The notes: generated by a model not told the origin, from the letters alone. DNA of 64,000 nt from an uncultured Mollicutes bacterium (GCA_945936135.1 CAMESG010000006.1:52971-116970), one strand, 5' to 3'. Positions 34,307 through 44,168 are shown, counted from the stretch's first letter. Numbers and translations: made by a program.

Positions 34307-35806
34307 TTAGATCTCCCAATTCGTCCACCCGTTATCCGTGGAGGTATCGTTGTTGCGCTTCTTGCTCTTCTTCGCGGGTTTCTCGGGTTTTTCTTTCTTT
34401 TTCTTTTCTTTGACCTTCGGGAGATCTTGCTTATGGGTCGCGATCTTCATGCGGGTCGCTTCAAAATCGCCCGTATCGTCAATATCGTCGAAGGGGATCT
34501 CGATTTCCTTGCTCGTGCGCTTTTTCATGTTCGAAGAAAGGCGTCTTTGCAGTTCTTTTCTGGAGAATTGCGAGGTTTCGTACATCGTATCCGAGGAGCG
34601 TTTACGTTCATCGTAAGTTTCTAGCTGCAACGTAACGAAGGTCTTTCTCGACGCGTACGTGACGCTTGCACCGCCACGGCTATGATAGAAGGCGCTCACG
34701 AAGCCCGACACCAAGAAGACCAAATGGAAGGTCGCGAAACGCCAAAGGATTTGGGTCGCGACGGTCTTGGTGTAGCTATTCGCAAAGAAAGGTTGGAAGA
34801 AAAGGTTGTAGAAAAGCTCGGAGACACCCGCGGAACCCGGAAGCGGGATCAAGCCCGTGACCATCTGGTGGAACGAGGTCAAGAAGCTCGCGCGAAGCAT
34901 CGAGGGGGTATCCGGATCAAACGAATAGAAATGGAATGTCGCTTCTTCTCCCCAAGCGTGCATCGCCATGCCGCAGAAATAGGGGATGGAAAAACGCAGG
35001 AGCAACAATAGGAAGAATAGAATAAATAGCAAAATCAAAACGGGGATGTTCGACTGCAAACGACGAAGCTCGATCTTGAAGTTCTCAACCTGAACGCGGA
35101 GGGATTCTCTTGTTTCATCCGGTTTCTTCAAGATGTGGATCTTGCCGAGGAACCCGATCACGTGACGGAGGATAAAGTTATGGAAGTGATGGCTGTAACT
35201 CATGAAGAGCAACATCAAGATCACGGAGAGGTTGACCATAAAGCCGATGATGATCAGCGGCCACATCGGCACCGTCCAATCCGACCCGAAGAATGAGCCA
35301 ATGTTCGGATTCAAACTCCCAACCGTCCGGAATTCAAAGCCCAAGGCTAGGACGCCAAAGAAGATAAGGGCGGACTGATAAAGGATGAACCACATGACCA
35401 TGATGGAGGCCGCGTTGCTCACGATGATCCCTTGGCTCTTCAAGGTATAGGCCTGCATGACCTGCCCGCCGCTCGCGCCGGGAGTCACGTTGCTATAGAA
35501 CTGGCCAACCATCGAGCAGGCTAGGCCTTGATGGAACTTGTACTTCCGCGTGTAAAGGCGACAGAAAACAACCAAGATCAACCCTTCGAGGCAGTAGGTC
35601 AAGAAGACCATCGCGAAGACCAAAACGTTGTAGCCCCAGTCCGATTGGCGGAACGTTCCAAGGACATCGTCAAAGGATCCCCAAAGGGAAAGAAGCAAGG
35701 AAACGCCGGTCGCGACCAAGACGAAAACAACGTAGATTACGTATTTCCAAAGGCCTTTTTTCTTTTGATTGCCACTGGGTTTTGACTCGACGAACTGATC
35801 TGCCAT
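34307..35806 (-). CDS. YbhN/UPF0104-family integral membrane protein with a basic C-terminal tail
   Basis: The 499-residue protein has eight or so membrane helices between residues 20 and 365 and family motifs GQFYSNVTPGASGGQVMQAY and TGLIPLPGSAGVSELFY. This family includes the flippase domain of MprF and glycolipid-associated proteins. Residues about 380-499 form a soluble, highly charged tail ending in a Lys-rich stretch (KVKEKKKKEKPEKPAKKSKK) and DNGWTNWEI, not usual in the family. The start at 35806 begins MADQFVESK; the frame runs 17 codons further. It is two bases from the glycosyltransferase gene, so they should work together on a glycolipid. Confidence 0.82.
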   Translation of the reverse strand: MADQFVESKPSGNQKKKGLWKYVIYVVFVLVATGVSLLLSLWGSFDDVLGTFRQSDWGYNVLVFAMVFLTYCLEGLILVVFCRLYTRKYKFHQGLACSMVGQFYSNVTPGASGGQVMQAYTLKSQGIIVSNAASIMVMWFILYQSALIFFGVLALGFEFRTVGSLNPNIGSFFGSDWTVPMWPLIIIGFMVNLSVILMLLFMSYSHHFHNFILRHVIGFLGKIHILKKPDETRESLRVQVENFKIELRRLQSNIPVLILLFILFFLLLLLRFSIPYFCGMAMHAWGEEATFHFYSFDPDTPSMLRASFLTSFHQMVTGLIPLPGSAGVSELFYNLFFQPFFANSYTKTVATQILWRFATFHLVFLVSGFVSAFYHSRGGASVTYASRKTFVTLQLETYDERKRSSDTMYETSQFSRKELQRRLSSNMKKRTSKEIEIPFDDIDDTGDFEATRMKIATHKQDLPKVKEKKKKEKPEKPAKKSKKRNNDTSTDNGWTNWEI

Positions 35807-35949
35807 GCGGAACATTTTACCGCAAGTTCCCCATATGGGGAATACGCGGGAAAACACGGCAGATGAAAAATGGTTTTCAGATGCGAAAAATTATTCTTTT
35901 CAAAAATTGAACACATGTTATTATTGCGCCACAAAAAGGAGAAAAACTT

Positions 35950-38556
35950 ATGAAACGCATGCACAATACATTGCTGTTGCTCGCCGCTTCCATGGTTCTC
36001 GCCGCCTGTAATAACCCAGGCCCTGGTGACTCGAACTCGTCAGATGAGTCGAACGTCTCTAGCCCGGATAAATCCACAAACGAGACGCCAGATATCACTT
36101 CTAGCGTAGAAGCATTCTCGTTCAGCGATGATGAGCTAGGCATCGTAAAAGGTACCTTCCGTGGCCTTTCTTGCGATGTAACGGTCAATAACAACACGTT
36201 GTTGATCAAAGATGTGTTCTCGGGCGAGACGGAAACCTTGTCCGCGAGCAGCCTTATGTCCGTGGATGATCCCGATGGCAACCCCGTCGACGCCTTCGGC
36301 TTTGGAGACGACCAATACGCGGTCTATCCCTATGATCATAACGGCCACATCTATGTCGTCCTTTCTGACATGGAACGGGAAGAGAGCTACTTGCTTAGCC
36401 CGGCCATCAAGGAATTCAGCGGTGGCTTCATCTATGGCGGTTATGGCGATCCGACCATTTACGATTACGTCTACACCATTGACGATGTCTTTGATTATTC
36501 GTATGGCTACTACTCGATGAGCACCTACGCTCCCTACACGGGAACGGTTGCCAAAACCTTTATGGCGGACGCTTTCTACATGGAAGCGGAGAACGGCGAT
36601 CTCCAAAAAGTCGTTGAAATCGTCGATCCTACGGATGGCTATGCCTATTACGATTTCATCGTCAAAGAAATGGAAGGCGGCTCTTATGAACTCTATGGTG
36701 TCGGCGTTAGCGAAGATGTGGAATTCATTCCTTCTGCCGGCGTCTTGTGCAATACGTTATTCGATGGAACGGGATCCGTCACCTATGATGCCGATCTCGA
36801 TCTTCATACCGCTACCATCGACAGCGTGACGTATGACTACGAAGCGAAATTCGATGAAAAAGCAGGCTTCTACTTCGCGTTGACCGCGGAAGGACAGCCG
36901 ACCCTTAACATTCAATCGACGTCAAAAGGCCTTCGCTACTTGGATGGCACGACTTTGGAGCAAACCAAGGTCTTGGCCTACGATGATTCCTATGGTTTGA
37001 TTGGCGCCTTCAAATCCAATGGACACAAGATCGCTTATGATGGCGAAACCGTTACCGTGGATGGCACGGAAGTCGCCTCCTCGTTCGCTCTTCGCAACGA
37101 TGTGAAAGCCTTGAAGTTCACGATGGGCGGAACCGATCGCTATCTCAGCACCTATCTCTATGACGGGACGGGCAGCTTGGTCGTTTTAAACGAAGCAGGC
37201 GATACCCTTGAAAACAACCTCAACGTTTTGGTCAATGAAGCGGTTTTTGCGCCGATTTACGCCAATGAATACGTCACTGTCAACTACGATGGCGCCAAAG
37301 TCGATCTCGTGATCGGCGAAGATCTTGCCATTACCTACGGCACCAATCATTACGAAGGTCGCCTTGTCTTGGACGAAGAAGGCGCCATCGTCCTTGCTTA
37401 CGATGACGGCGAGGCCGAAGTCACCATCAACTACCTCACCGATAACCCCTATGACATTCTTCTTAGGATGGGTGAAGATTTCAATGATTACGATATCTTC
37501 GTCACCAAGGACGTCTATGAAGGCATGGTGAACCAAGCTTTCACCTCTGGCGGCGCAGCGAACCTCGACATCAATGACGGGACTTTCACGCTCAACGGCC
37601 AGCAATACGACTACTACTTCGATTTTGCCTTCGACGGCCAATACATCTTCCTCTCGTTGGAGATCCCCGACGTCAACGCGGAATGGGATCTTGTCTACTA
37701 TGATGAAGATTACTTCTCCACGAACCCGCTTTCCGAAGACAAAAACTTCGCGTTTGAAACCTTCATCCCCGTCGAGTCGTTCCAAGATCTCGTCGGCATC
37801 TACTCCTTCGAAGGCGTCTACGGCGAAGAGGGATTCGAAATGACGGAAGATGGAAAATTCTACGTCGACTTCCTCAACGAAACGAATGATGGGCTCGATA
37901 AGCACGTCTTGACCGAATACCATCTCTTAATGTCCGCGAAGGGCCCGGCGATCGCTTACTACTATGCCGCCGTCGATATTACCGTCTACGCTTACAAGAC
38001 CGGCTTCTCCTTGGAAGTCATGGGCTTGCAATACGTTAACAAGAGCATCTTCGACGCTCGTGGCGCCTACCTCGACGCCGGAATGGCCCATGCCTTGTAC
38101 ATCAATGGTCAGCGCGTCTACGTCGATGGCGTCGAATCGATCCTTTCGAATGTCGAAGAAACCGCGGAAGGCACCATTCTCACGACCGCGGATTACGTGA
38201 TCACGATCAAGGAAGGTCAAGCGACCATCAAAGACGTCGTCACCGAAGAAACGTTCACGCTTTCTAAGAACGCCACCTTCGATCCGCTTAGCCTCGATGG
38301 AAAGACCTTCACCGTGGACGAAAGCACCTACGAGTTGAAGGTCGTCACCGCTCTCTCGGGCGCCAAGGCCTTGAAGCTCAACGATGGCTTCGTGGATCTT
38401 GATTACGTTGTCACCGTCAGGGATGGCAAACTCGCCTTGAAGTTCTCGGGCATTGGTGCCGACTATTACGTCATCGTCGATGGCGAGAACGTCACCTTGG
38501 AGATCGAAAGCAGCTTGCCTCCGATCCCACCACCCCCACCAGCACCCGCGCTTTGA
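35950..38556 (+). CDS. Large secreted lipoprotein of unknown function
   Basis: The 868-residue protein starts MKRMHNTLLLLAASMVLAAC (lipobox LAAC), followed by a Ser/Asn/Asp-rich linker to about residue 50. The body is acidic, rich in Tyr, Asp and Gly, and built of repeated beta-strand-like units of the form Y-DG-x-V-x(V/L); examples are IAYDGETVTVDG, VTVNYDGAKVDLVIG and DINDGTFTLNG. This suggests a chain of small beta modules. It ends in a proline stretch PPIPPPPPAPAL. I recognise no family. AAAAGGAG precedes the ATG, and TGTTATTAT lies about 35 bases upstream as an extended -10. It is monocistronic. Confidence 0.75.
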   Translation: MKRMHNTLLLLAASMVLAACNNPGPGDSNSSDESNVSSPDKSTNETPDITSSVEAFSFSDDELGIVKGTFRGLSCDVTVNNNTLLIKDVFSGETETLSASSLMSVDDPDGNPVDAFGFGDDQYAVYPYDHNGHIYVVLSDMEREESYLLSPAIKEFSGGFIYGGYGDPTIYDYVYTIDDVFDYSYGYYSMSTYAPYTGTVAKTFMADAFYMEAENGDLQKVVEIVDPTDGYAYYDFIVKEMEGGSYELYGVGVSEDVEFIPSAGVLCNTLFDGTGSVTYDADLDLHTATIDSVTYDYEAKFDEKAGFYFALTAEGQPTLNIQSTSKGLRYLDGTTLEQTKVLAYDDSYGLIGAFKSNGHKIAYDGETVTVDGTEVASSFALRNDVKALKFTMGGTDRYLSTYLYDGTGSLVVLNEAGDTLENNLNVLVNEAVFAPIYANEYVTVNYDGAKVDLVIGEDLAITYGTNHYEGRLVLDEEGAIVLAYDDGEAEVTINYLTDNPYDILLRMGEDFNDYDIFVTKDVYEGMVNQAFTSGGAANLDINDGTFTLNGQQYDYYFDFAFDGQYIFLSLEIPDVNAEWDLVYYDEDYFSTNPLSEDKNFAFETFIPVESFQDLVGIYSFEGVYGEEGFEMTEDGKFYVDFLNETNDGLDKHVLTEYHLLMSAKGPAIAYYYAAVDITVYAYKTGFSLEVMGLQYVNKSIFDARGAYLDAGMAHALYINGQRVYVDGVESILSNVEETAEGTILTTADYVITIKEGQATIKDVVTEETFTLSKNATFDPLSLDGKTFTVDESTYELKVVTALSGAKALKLNDGFVDLDYVVTVRDGKLALKFSGIGADYYVIVDGENVTLEIESSLPPIPPPPPAPAL

Positions 38557-38569
38557 TCTTTCGAAGCAA

Positions 38570-38612
38570 CAAAAAAGGAGCGAACCCCCGCAAAGGTTCG
38601 CTCCTTTTCTTT
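38570..38612. terminator. Strong terminator between the large lipoprotein and nadE
   Basis: AAAAAAGGAGCGAACC and GGTTCGCTCCTTTT form a perfect stem of over 12 bp; it can serve both converging genes. Confidence 0.9.
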
Positions 38613-38616
38613 GTTC

Positions 38617-39354
38617 TTACGCTCGGTTCAATTTGAAGCTCGGCATCGGAAGCAACTTATGAAGGTTCATGTTATGCAGGCGATCGATCTTCTTCTTGGC
38701 CTCCTCACTCGCTTCGCCCGTAAGGATGTAATGATCTAACTCTTTATAGGTAAAGCCAATCTTATCTTCGTCGCTTAAGCCGCATAAGCCATCGCTTGGG
38801 GTCTTGTGGATCAAATGCTTTGGGAGGGTCGTTTCTTCTCCGATTTGAAGCACTTCTTCCACGAGCAAGGAAGAAAGCAAGGAGAAGTCTCCCGCGGCGT
38901 CTCCAAACTTCGTGCTGTAGCCAATATAGTCTTCGCTGCGGTTGCAGGTGTTGCAGACCCTGCCCCCTTCTTTCAATGACTGCGCGACCGCATAAAGAGT
39001 CGCCATACGAAGGCGAGGAGGGATGTTAATCAAGGCGTCTCTCGATAGGTTGATATCTTTCAAGGAAGAGATCATTCCATCGTAAGCTTTGACAATGTTC
39101 ACTTCCGCGTGTCGGATCCCAAGGCAACGAACGACTTCTTTCGAGTCTTCGATGTCGGCTTGGACCCCATTTGGCATGAGAACACCAATCACGCGATCCT
39201 TGCCTAGAGCTTCCGCGAGCAAGGCTGCGCAAATCGAAGAATCCTTGCCTCCAGAGATCCCAATCACCGCGGTGCAGGTTGGTCCGTTGACGTCAAAATA
39301 ATCTTTGATCCACCGGATGAGTTCTTCTTTCGTCGCTTTTGGGTTTCCTAACAT
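38617..39354 (-). CDS. nadE: NH3-dependent NAD synthetase
   Basis: NadE converts deamido-NAD to NAD with ammonia. The 245-residue sequence has the PP-loop GISGGKDSSICAALL near residue 32, NTCNRSEDYIGYSTKFGDAAGDFSLL and TPSDGLCGLSDEDKIGFTY. The glutaminase domain of the long form is absent. A TTGCAA-17-TATTGT promoter ends six bases before the ATG with no ribosome binding site, so the mRNA may be leaderless. Confidence 0.95.
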   Translation of the reverse strand: MLGNPKATKEELIRWIKDYFDVNGPTCTAVIGISGGKDSSICAALLAEALGKDRVIGVLMPNGVQADIEDSKEVVRCLGIRHAEVNIVKAYDGMISSLKDINLSRDALINIPPRLRMATLYAVAQSLKEGGRVCNTCNRSEDYIGYSTKFGDAAGDFSLLSSLLVEEVLQIGEETTLPKHLIHKTPSDGLCGLSDEDKIGFTYKELDHYILTGEASEEAKKKIDRLHNMNLHKLLPMPSFKLNRA

Positions 39355-39360
39355 GGGTCA

Positions 39361-39389
39361 ACAATAGGGCAAAATCTGAAAAATTGCAA
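39361..39389 (-). promoter_or_regulatory. nadE promoter abutting the start codon
   Basis: On the minus strand TTGCAA, 17 bases, TATTGT, then GACCC-type six bases and the ATG at 39354. The start point would fall at or just before the A of ATG. Confidence 0.6.
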
Positions 39390-39416
39390 AAAGAAAGGCG
39401 CTCGTTTGGAGCGCCA
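39389..39416 (-). terminator. degV terminator
   Basis: On the minus strand GGCGCTC, loop, GAGCGCC then TTTCTTTTT. It lies just after the degV stop and overlaps the nadE -35 region. Confidence 0.8.
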
Positions 39417-39427
39417 GTTTATGGATC

Positions 39428-40300
39428 TTATTCTCTCGTCTTTGCGCGGAAGCAAACGCCCGTGCAATCGGGGCCGCAGTGCGAGCCGATCGTCGGGTTG
39501 ACGGTCACGAGATGGATCTCGTGTCCTTCGCCGAAGCGTTCAACGAAGGCTTGCTTCAAACGTTCGGCAAGCGCATCGCAGTCCGCGGAAGCGATGTAGA
39601 CGGGATAATCCTTCATGTTCTCGCCAAGGCGTTCGACGTAATCCAAGACCTTGCTGATGCAATTCTTGGTGCCTCTTGCCTTATCCACGGAATCCATGAC
39701 CCCGTTCGAGTTCATGTTGATGATCGGCTTGATGCCGATGAGGTTGCCCATCGTGGCGGTCAAGCCGGAGACACGGCCCGAACGCCCGAAGAACTTCAAG
39801 TCCTCGGCAAAGAAATAGACGGCGAAATGTTCGCGTTCCTTCTCGGCCCAAGCGACGATCTCTTCTCCGGTCGCGCCCTTCTTGTAGAGCTTGCCGATTT
39901 CGGTAGCCATCGCGTAGCCCCCGATCGAGATCAACAGCGTGTCGATATCGTAGAACTTGCGTTCCGGGTACTTCTCCTTGAGTTCGTCTAGCGCCAAGCG
40001 CATGGCGTTGAAGGTCGAGGACATGCCGCTGGAGAAATGGACGTAGAGGATGTCATCGCCCGCGGCGAAGACCGGCTCGAAATAGGAGACGTAGTCGGCC
40101 GGAGACAAGGCACAGGTCGAAGGAAGCTGTCCTCCACGAAGACGGTCATAGAAGGCATGGGCGTCGAATTCGTTCCAATCGACATAGGGACGAATGAGGT
40201 TTCCATCCTCGACGTAAGGCATCGAGATCAGGGTGAAGCCGTATTGCTCCGCCTCTTTCGGCGTGATGTCGCAATCGGTGTCGGCGAATAGTCGCAGCAT
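39428..40300 (-). CDS. DegV-family fatty-acid-binding protein
   Basis: DegV/FakB proteins bind fatty acids and present them to the kinase FakA. The 290-residue protein has LFADTDCDITPKEAEQYG, the STCALSPADYVSYFEP block (family TSQPS), HFSSGMSSTFNAM (family SSGLSGT) and GRVSGLTATMGNLIGIKPII. It is two bases from plsC, which would use the resulting acyl groups. No fakA is in the window. Confidence 0.9.
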   Translation of the reverse strand: MLRLFADTDCDITPKEAEQYGFTLISMPYVEDGNLIRPYVDWNEFDAHAFYDRLRGGQLPSTCALSPADYVSYFEPVFAAGDDILYVHFSSGMSSTFNAMRLALDELKEKYPERKFYDIDTLLISIGGYAMATEIGKLYKKGATGEEIVAWAEKEREHFAVYFFAEDLKFFGRSGRVSGLTATMGNLIGIKPIINMNSNGVMDSVDKARGTKNCISKVLDYVERLGENMKDYPVYIASADCDALAERLKQAFVERFGEGHEIHLVTVNPTIGSHCGPDCTGVCFRAKTRE

Positions 40301-40302
40301 AA

Positions 40303-41151
40303 TTACTCCTTAGTAGTTGCGTTTTCTTCCAAGCCATCAAGATAGTCTTGTATCAGCTGCTGGCAGTGGTCTGCCATCGCAAGGGTCGTCATGTTCGATA
40401 CCTCTTCGCTGCTGAGAACTTCGAGGATATCAAGGCGAACGTGACTCACCCGGCGGAAGAAATTTTTGTGAATGGCGTCGGTGCCGGAAACACAGGCAAC
40501 GACGATTGGGCATTTGCTCTTTTCGGCGATCTTGAAGGATCCGGCGTGGAAAGGATTCATACGTCCTCCCAGGCTTCTAGTTCCTTCGGGGGCGATAAAG
40601 ATGGAGCTCAAATCATTCTTAATTAATCTAATGGCTTTTAGGATAGCGCGCAAGCCTTTTGCGGGGTTCTCGCGATCAATGGGAATAAATCCAGAGGCTT
40701 TCGCGACCGGGCCAGCCCATGGATAATCGAAGGTTTCTTTCTTCGTGATCGGGACGATTTGATAGGAACCAAGCTTCGCGAAAACGATCAAGAAATCAAA
40801 CATCGAGATGTGGTTCGAGACCATGAGAAAGCGGGTGTCTTTTGGGAGCAATTCTTTCCCCGTGATCGTCGTCTTGATCCAAAGGAAACCGAAGAGCCAA
40901 TAGATGATGCCAGAGCAGCACCAATAGGCGAACTTGCTTGGCTTCTCCACCTCCTTTTTGGACAAAGAGATCAAATAGCAGACGAAGGTAAGGGTGACCG
41001 TAATCACCCCGAGAATCGCGATCCAATAACCAAGCCACATCGGGAGAATCAGGAAAGCATAAGCCCAATGCATGGCGAATAGTGGGGTCAAAAAATAGGT
41101 CAGCAAGGACGCCGCTAGACCCAAGATAATAAGAATGAGATTGAATAACAT
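40303..41151 (-). CDS. plsC: 1-acyl-sn-glycerol-3-phosphate acyltransferase (PlsC family)
   Basis: PlsC makes phosphatidic acid. The 282-residue protein has two or three N-terminal membrane helices (residues 1-85), the catalytic NHISMFD (H-x4-D) near 123, and EGTRSLGGRMNPFHAGSFKIA. I start at 41151 because a TATATAAT promoter box lies upstream at about 41185-41192, inside the longer open frame. Cotranscribed with degV. The promoter region is shared with divergent recN. Confidence 0.9.
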   Translation of the reverse strand: MLFNLILIILGLAASLLTYFLTPLFAMHWAYAFLILPMWLGYWIAILGVITVTLTFVCYLISLSKKEVEKPSKFAYWCCSGIIYWLFGFLWIKTTITGKELLPKDTRFLMVSNHISMFDFLIVFAKLGSYQIVPITKKETFDYPWAGPVAKASGFIPIDRENPAKGLRAILKAIRLIKNDLSSIFIAPEGTRSLGGRMNPFHAGSFKIAEKSKCPIVVACVSGTDAIHKNFFRRVSHVRLDILEVLSSEEVSNMTTLAMADHCQQLIQDYLDGLEENATTKE

Positions 41152-41256
41152 GTAGGTAGAACGCCTCGCTTCGGGAGCGCTCTTATTATATAGGGCATCC
41201 AAAATCTAGATACTCTTTTTTGAAACCTGATAACTTTTCTTTTTACTAGACCCCTC

Positions 41257-41262
41257 TATAAT
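41257..41262 (+). promoter_or_regulatory. -10 box of recN, nine bases before its ATG
   Basis: TATAAT ends at 41262 and the ATG is at 41272, leaving no room for a ribosome binding site. The spacing is the same as for the exonuclease gene at 10466. Confidence 0.6.
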
Positions 41263-41271
41263 TTTATCGAC

Positions 41272-42933
41272 ATGCTAAAGCGCCTTCAGATCCAAAACCT
41301 CGCCATCCTCGAAAACATCGATGTGACCTTCAAAGAAGGCTTCACTTGCCTTTTAGGAGAAACGGGTGCCGGAAAAAGTTTGATCATCGACTCCCTTTCC
41401 CTTCTTTTGGGCTCTAGGGCTTATGCCGAATGGATCCGCGCCGGCGAAGACAAAGCCTTGGTGCGAGGGGAGTTCGAGATCTCGTCGCCCTTGTTAAAAG
41501 CCTCTTTGGCTAAGAAAGGCATTCTCCTAGAAGACGACCAATTGATCGTTGAACGCCTTTTGACGAAGAGCAAGAACGTCGTGAAGATCAATGGGACGCC
41601 GCTGCCGTTAAACGAACTCGCCAAGATCTCGCCCTATCTCGCGGACATCCATTCCCAATTCGATTATGGCAAGATCCTCCATCCCGAGAACTATTTCGAG
41701 ATCATGGATTCCTTGTCTCCTGCGAAGGCGGAACGCTACCTCCAAGATTATCTCCTTGCAAGATCCGCCTACTTTGAACAAAAGAAAGAATACGAGGCCC
41801 TTCTCCTCCAACAAAAGAAGATTGAAGAAGACCGCGATTTCCTCGAATTCCAATACAAGGAGTTGAAGGAAGCGGGCTTAGAAAAAGGCGAGGAAGAGAA
41901 ACTCGCGAACGAACTTGCTTTGCTAAGGAACTACGACAAGATCTACGCCTTGACCCAGGAAGCCGATTCTATCCTTCACAGCGACTTTCTCGACAAACTC
42001 TACGATCTAGGCAAAGACCTATCGAAACTATCCGAATATCAGAAAGAATACGAAGAGGCGAGGAACCTTCTCGACGATCGTTATTACGAGCTTGAAGACG
42101 TGTTTTCGACCCTCAAGAAGAAATTCAAGAACTTGGATTACGATCCATCGCGTCTAGAAGAACTCCAAAGCCGCGAAAGCGAGCTTGCTTCTTTGAAACG
42201 GAAATACAAAAAGAACATTGAAGACCTCATCGCCCATCGCGATCACCTCGCTTTGCTTCTCGGCGAAAAAGGCAATCTTCAAGAAGAGATCAAAGAGGCA
42301 AAAGAAAAGAAAGATCACTGCTTTGAAGAAGCCTACCTTCGTGGACAAGAGCTTTCTTCCTTCCGCCAAGGTCTAGCGAAAACCATCGAAAAGGAAATCC
42401 GCCACCACCTTAAAGATCTTAATTTAGAAAGCGCCTTCGAAGTGCGCTTCTTCCCCTTTGAGAAAAGCGACGACGCCTTAACCGAAGATGGGATCGATCG
42501 AGTTGATTTCTACATTGAACCGAACCCCGGCGAAGGGATGAAAAGCCTTTCGAGGATCGCTTCCGGAGGCGAAGCAAGCCGCATCATGCTCGCCTTCAAG
42601 GCTCTCTTCCTTAAATGCAGCGGTGTCTCCACGATCGTCTTTGACGAGATCGATTCTGGGATCTCAGGCGAAGCCGCCTCTAAAGTCGCGAAGAAGATCC
42701 AAGAGATCTCCCTCTCGACCCAAGTCATCGCAATCACCCACACTCCACAGGTCGCTTCCGCGGGAGACCATCATCTTTTGATCTCCAAGACGACGAAAGA
42801 AGGAAGAACCTTCGCTTCCATCAAGGAATTGAATCTCAACGAAAAAGTCGAAGCCCTCGCGACGATGATCCATGGGAAAAACCCGTCCGAAAAGCAATTG
42901 GAAGCCGCGAAAGAAATGCTCTTTCGTTCTTAA
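41272..42933 (+). CDS. recN: DNA repair protein RecN
   Basis: RecN is an SMC-like ATPase for double-strand break repair. The 553-residue protein begins MLKRLQIQNLAILENIDVTF, has Walker A CLLGETGAGKSLII, a long coiled coil (about residues 150-380), the ABC signature RIASGGEASRIMLAFK and Walker B TIVFDEIDSGISG followed by ITHTPQVAS. Its stop overlaps that of the convergent flavoprotein gene by four bases. Confidence 0.96.
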   Translation: MLKRLQIQNLAILENIDVTFKEGFTCLLGETGAGKSLIIDSLSLLLGSRAYAEWIRAGEDKALVRGEFEISSPLLKASLAKKGILLEDDQLIVERLLTKSKNVVKINGTPLPLNELAKISPYLADIHSQFDYGKILHPENYFEIMDSLSPAKAERYLQDYLLARSAYFEQKKEYEALLLQQKKIEEDRDFLEFQYKELKEAGLEKGEEEKLANELALLRNYDKIYALTQEADSILHSDFLDKLYDLGKDLSKLSEYQKEYEEARNLLDDRYYELEDVFSTLKKKFKNLDYDPSRLEELQSRESELASLKRKYKKNIEDLIAHRDHLALLLGEKGNLQEEIKEAKEKKDHCFEEAYLRGQELSSFRQGLAKTIEKEIRHHLKDLNLESAFEVRFFPFEKSDDALTEDGIDRVDFYIEPNPGEGMKSLSRIASGGEASRIMLAFKALFLKCSGVSTIVFDEIDSGISGEAASKVAKKIQEISLSTQVIAITHTPQVASAGDHHLLISKTTKEGRTFASIKELNLNEKVEALATMIHGKNPSEKQLEAAKEMLFRS

Positions 42934-44168
42934 ATCTTCGTCTTCTCGGCGATGCTATCGCCCGCCAAAGCGCCCGTAGAAAGGGCAATCTGCATATTGA
43001 ATCCGCCCGTAAGAGCGTCAACATCCATCACTTCTCCCGCGAAGTAGAGATTCGGGACAAGTTTCGATTCCATTGTTGAAGAGTTGATGTTTTTGACGTC
43101 AACGCCACCGACCGTGATGATCGCGCGTTCAAAGGGATTGACCCCAATCACATGAAGGGGCACGCGCTTCAAGGCAGAAGCCAAGGCCCTTCTTTCTTCT
43201 TTCGTGTAAGCATCGATCTTACGATAGAGATCAAGCGAGAAAGCGTTCGCGAAGAACAGCAAGAACTCCGAAGGGATCAAGCCAACCAAAAGGTCACCCA
43301 AACGCATCCTCATATCTTTCGCGATATCTCTTGAAATGCGCTCGGTCAAGGTATCCAAGGTAAGCGCCGGCTTCAAGTCAAGATACATCGTGCGGTCAGA
43401 CATATCTTGCCCGGCGAGGATGCTAGAAACGGTTAAAGCAATCGGTCCATCCACGAAGCCATCGCGGAAAGTGATATCCCCGAACTCGCTCTTCTTTTTC
43501 TTTCCTTCTTCATAGATCAATTCGACATTTTTCAACGTGAAATCGCGCAATTCCTGAGGGACTTGTTCGGAAATGCGAAGCCCTGCCAATCCAGGATAGG
43601 TGCTTTTGATGAAGTGTCCTAAGCCACGCGCGAAGCGGTACCCATCCCCGGTCGAACCTGTCGAAGGATAGCTTTGTCCGCCGGTCGCGATAATGAGGTT
43701 CCGGCAGGCATAGGCGCGATATCCCGTCTTCACCATGAAGATATCTTCTTCGCGATCCACGAAACGAACCCCCTCATCGAAATGAAAGGAGACCCCATTG
43801 TCCTTGGCTTTATGAACCAAGGCATCCGTCAGGTCATAGGCCTTCATGCTTTCCGGGAAGACGCGTTTCCCGCGTTCAATGACGAGAGGGACGCCTTGTT
43901 CCTCGAAGAAGGCCATCGTTTCGTTCGCGCCGAAATTCGCATAGGCGCTATGAAGGAAATGAGGGTTGCGAAGGACATGGGCGATGAAATCGTTCGGGGT
44001 CGTCGCGTTGCAGACGTTCCCCTTTCCTTTGCCCGAGATGAAGATCTTCTTCCCCGCCTTGTTGTTCTTTTCAAGAACGAGGGTCGAGGCTCCATATTTT
44101 GAGGCGTGGATCGCCGCCATAAGTCCGGAGGCGCCCGCGCCAATAACGATCGTTTCAAAGATATACAT
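42930..44168 (-). CDS. HI0933/YhiN-family FAD-dependent oxidoreductase
   Basis: The 412-residue protein starts MYIFETIVIGAGASGLMAAI (FAD-binding GxGxxG) and has ISGKGKGNVCNAT, IIATGGQSYPSTGSTGDGYRFA, and near the end ITVGGVDVKNINSSTMESK and LYFAGEVMDVDALTGGFNMQIA. These are the marks of the HI0933 (BaiN/YhiN) family, whose substrate is mostly unknown. A TATGAT box lies ten bases before the ATG at 44168 with no ribosome binding site; a second possible ATG lies five codons upstream, within the promoter. Confidence 0.92.
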   Translation of the reverse strand: MYIFETIVIGAGASGLMAAIHASKYGASTLVLEKNNKAGKKIFISGKGKGNVCNATTPNDFIAHVLRNPHFLHSAYANFGANETMAFFEEQGVPLVIERGKRVFPESMKAYDLTDALVHKAKDNGVSFHFDEGVRFVDREEDIFMVKTGYRAYACRNLIIATGGQSYPSTGSTGDGYRFARGLGHFIKSTYPGLAGLRISEQVPQELRDFTLKNVELIYEEGKKKKSEFGDITFRDGFVDGPIALTVSSILAGQDMSDRTMYLDLKPALTLDTLTERISRDIAKDMRMRLGDLLVGLIPSEFLLFFANAFSLDLYRKIDAYTKEERRALASALKRVPLHVIGVNPFERAIITVGGVDVKNINSSTMESKLVPNLYFAGEVMDVDALTGGFNMQIALSTGALAGDSIAEKTKI

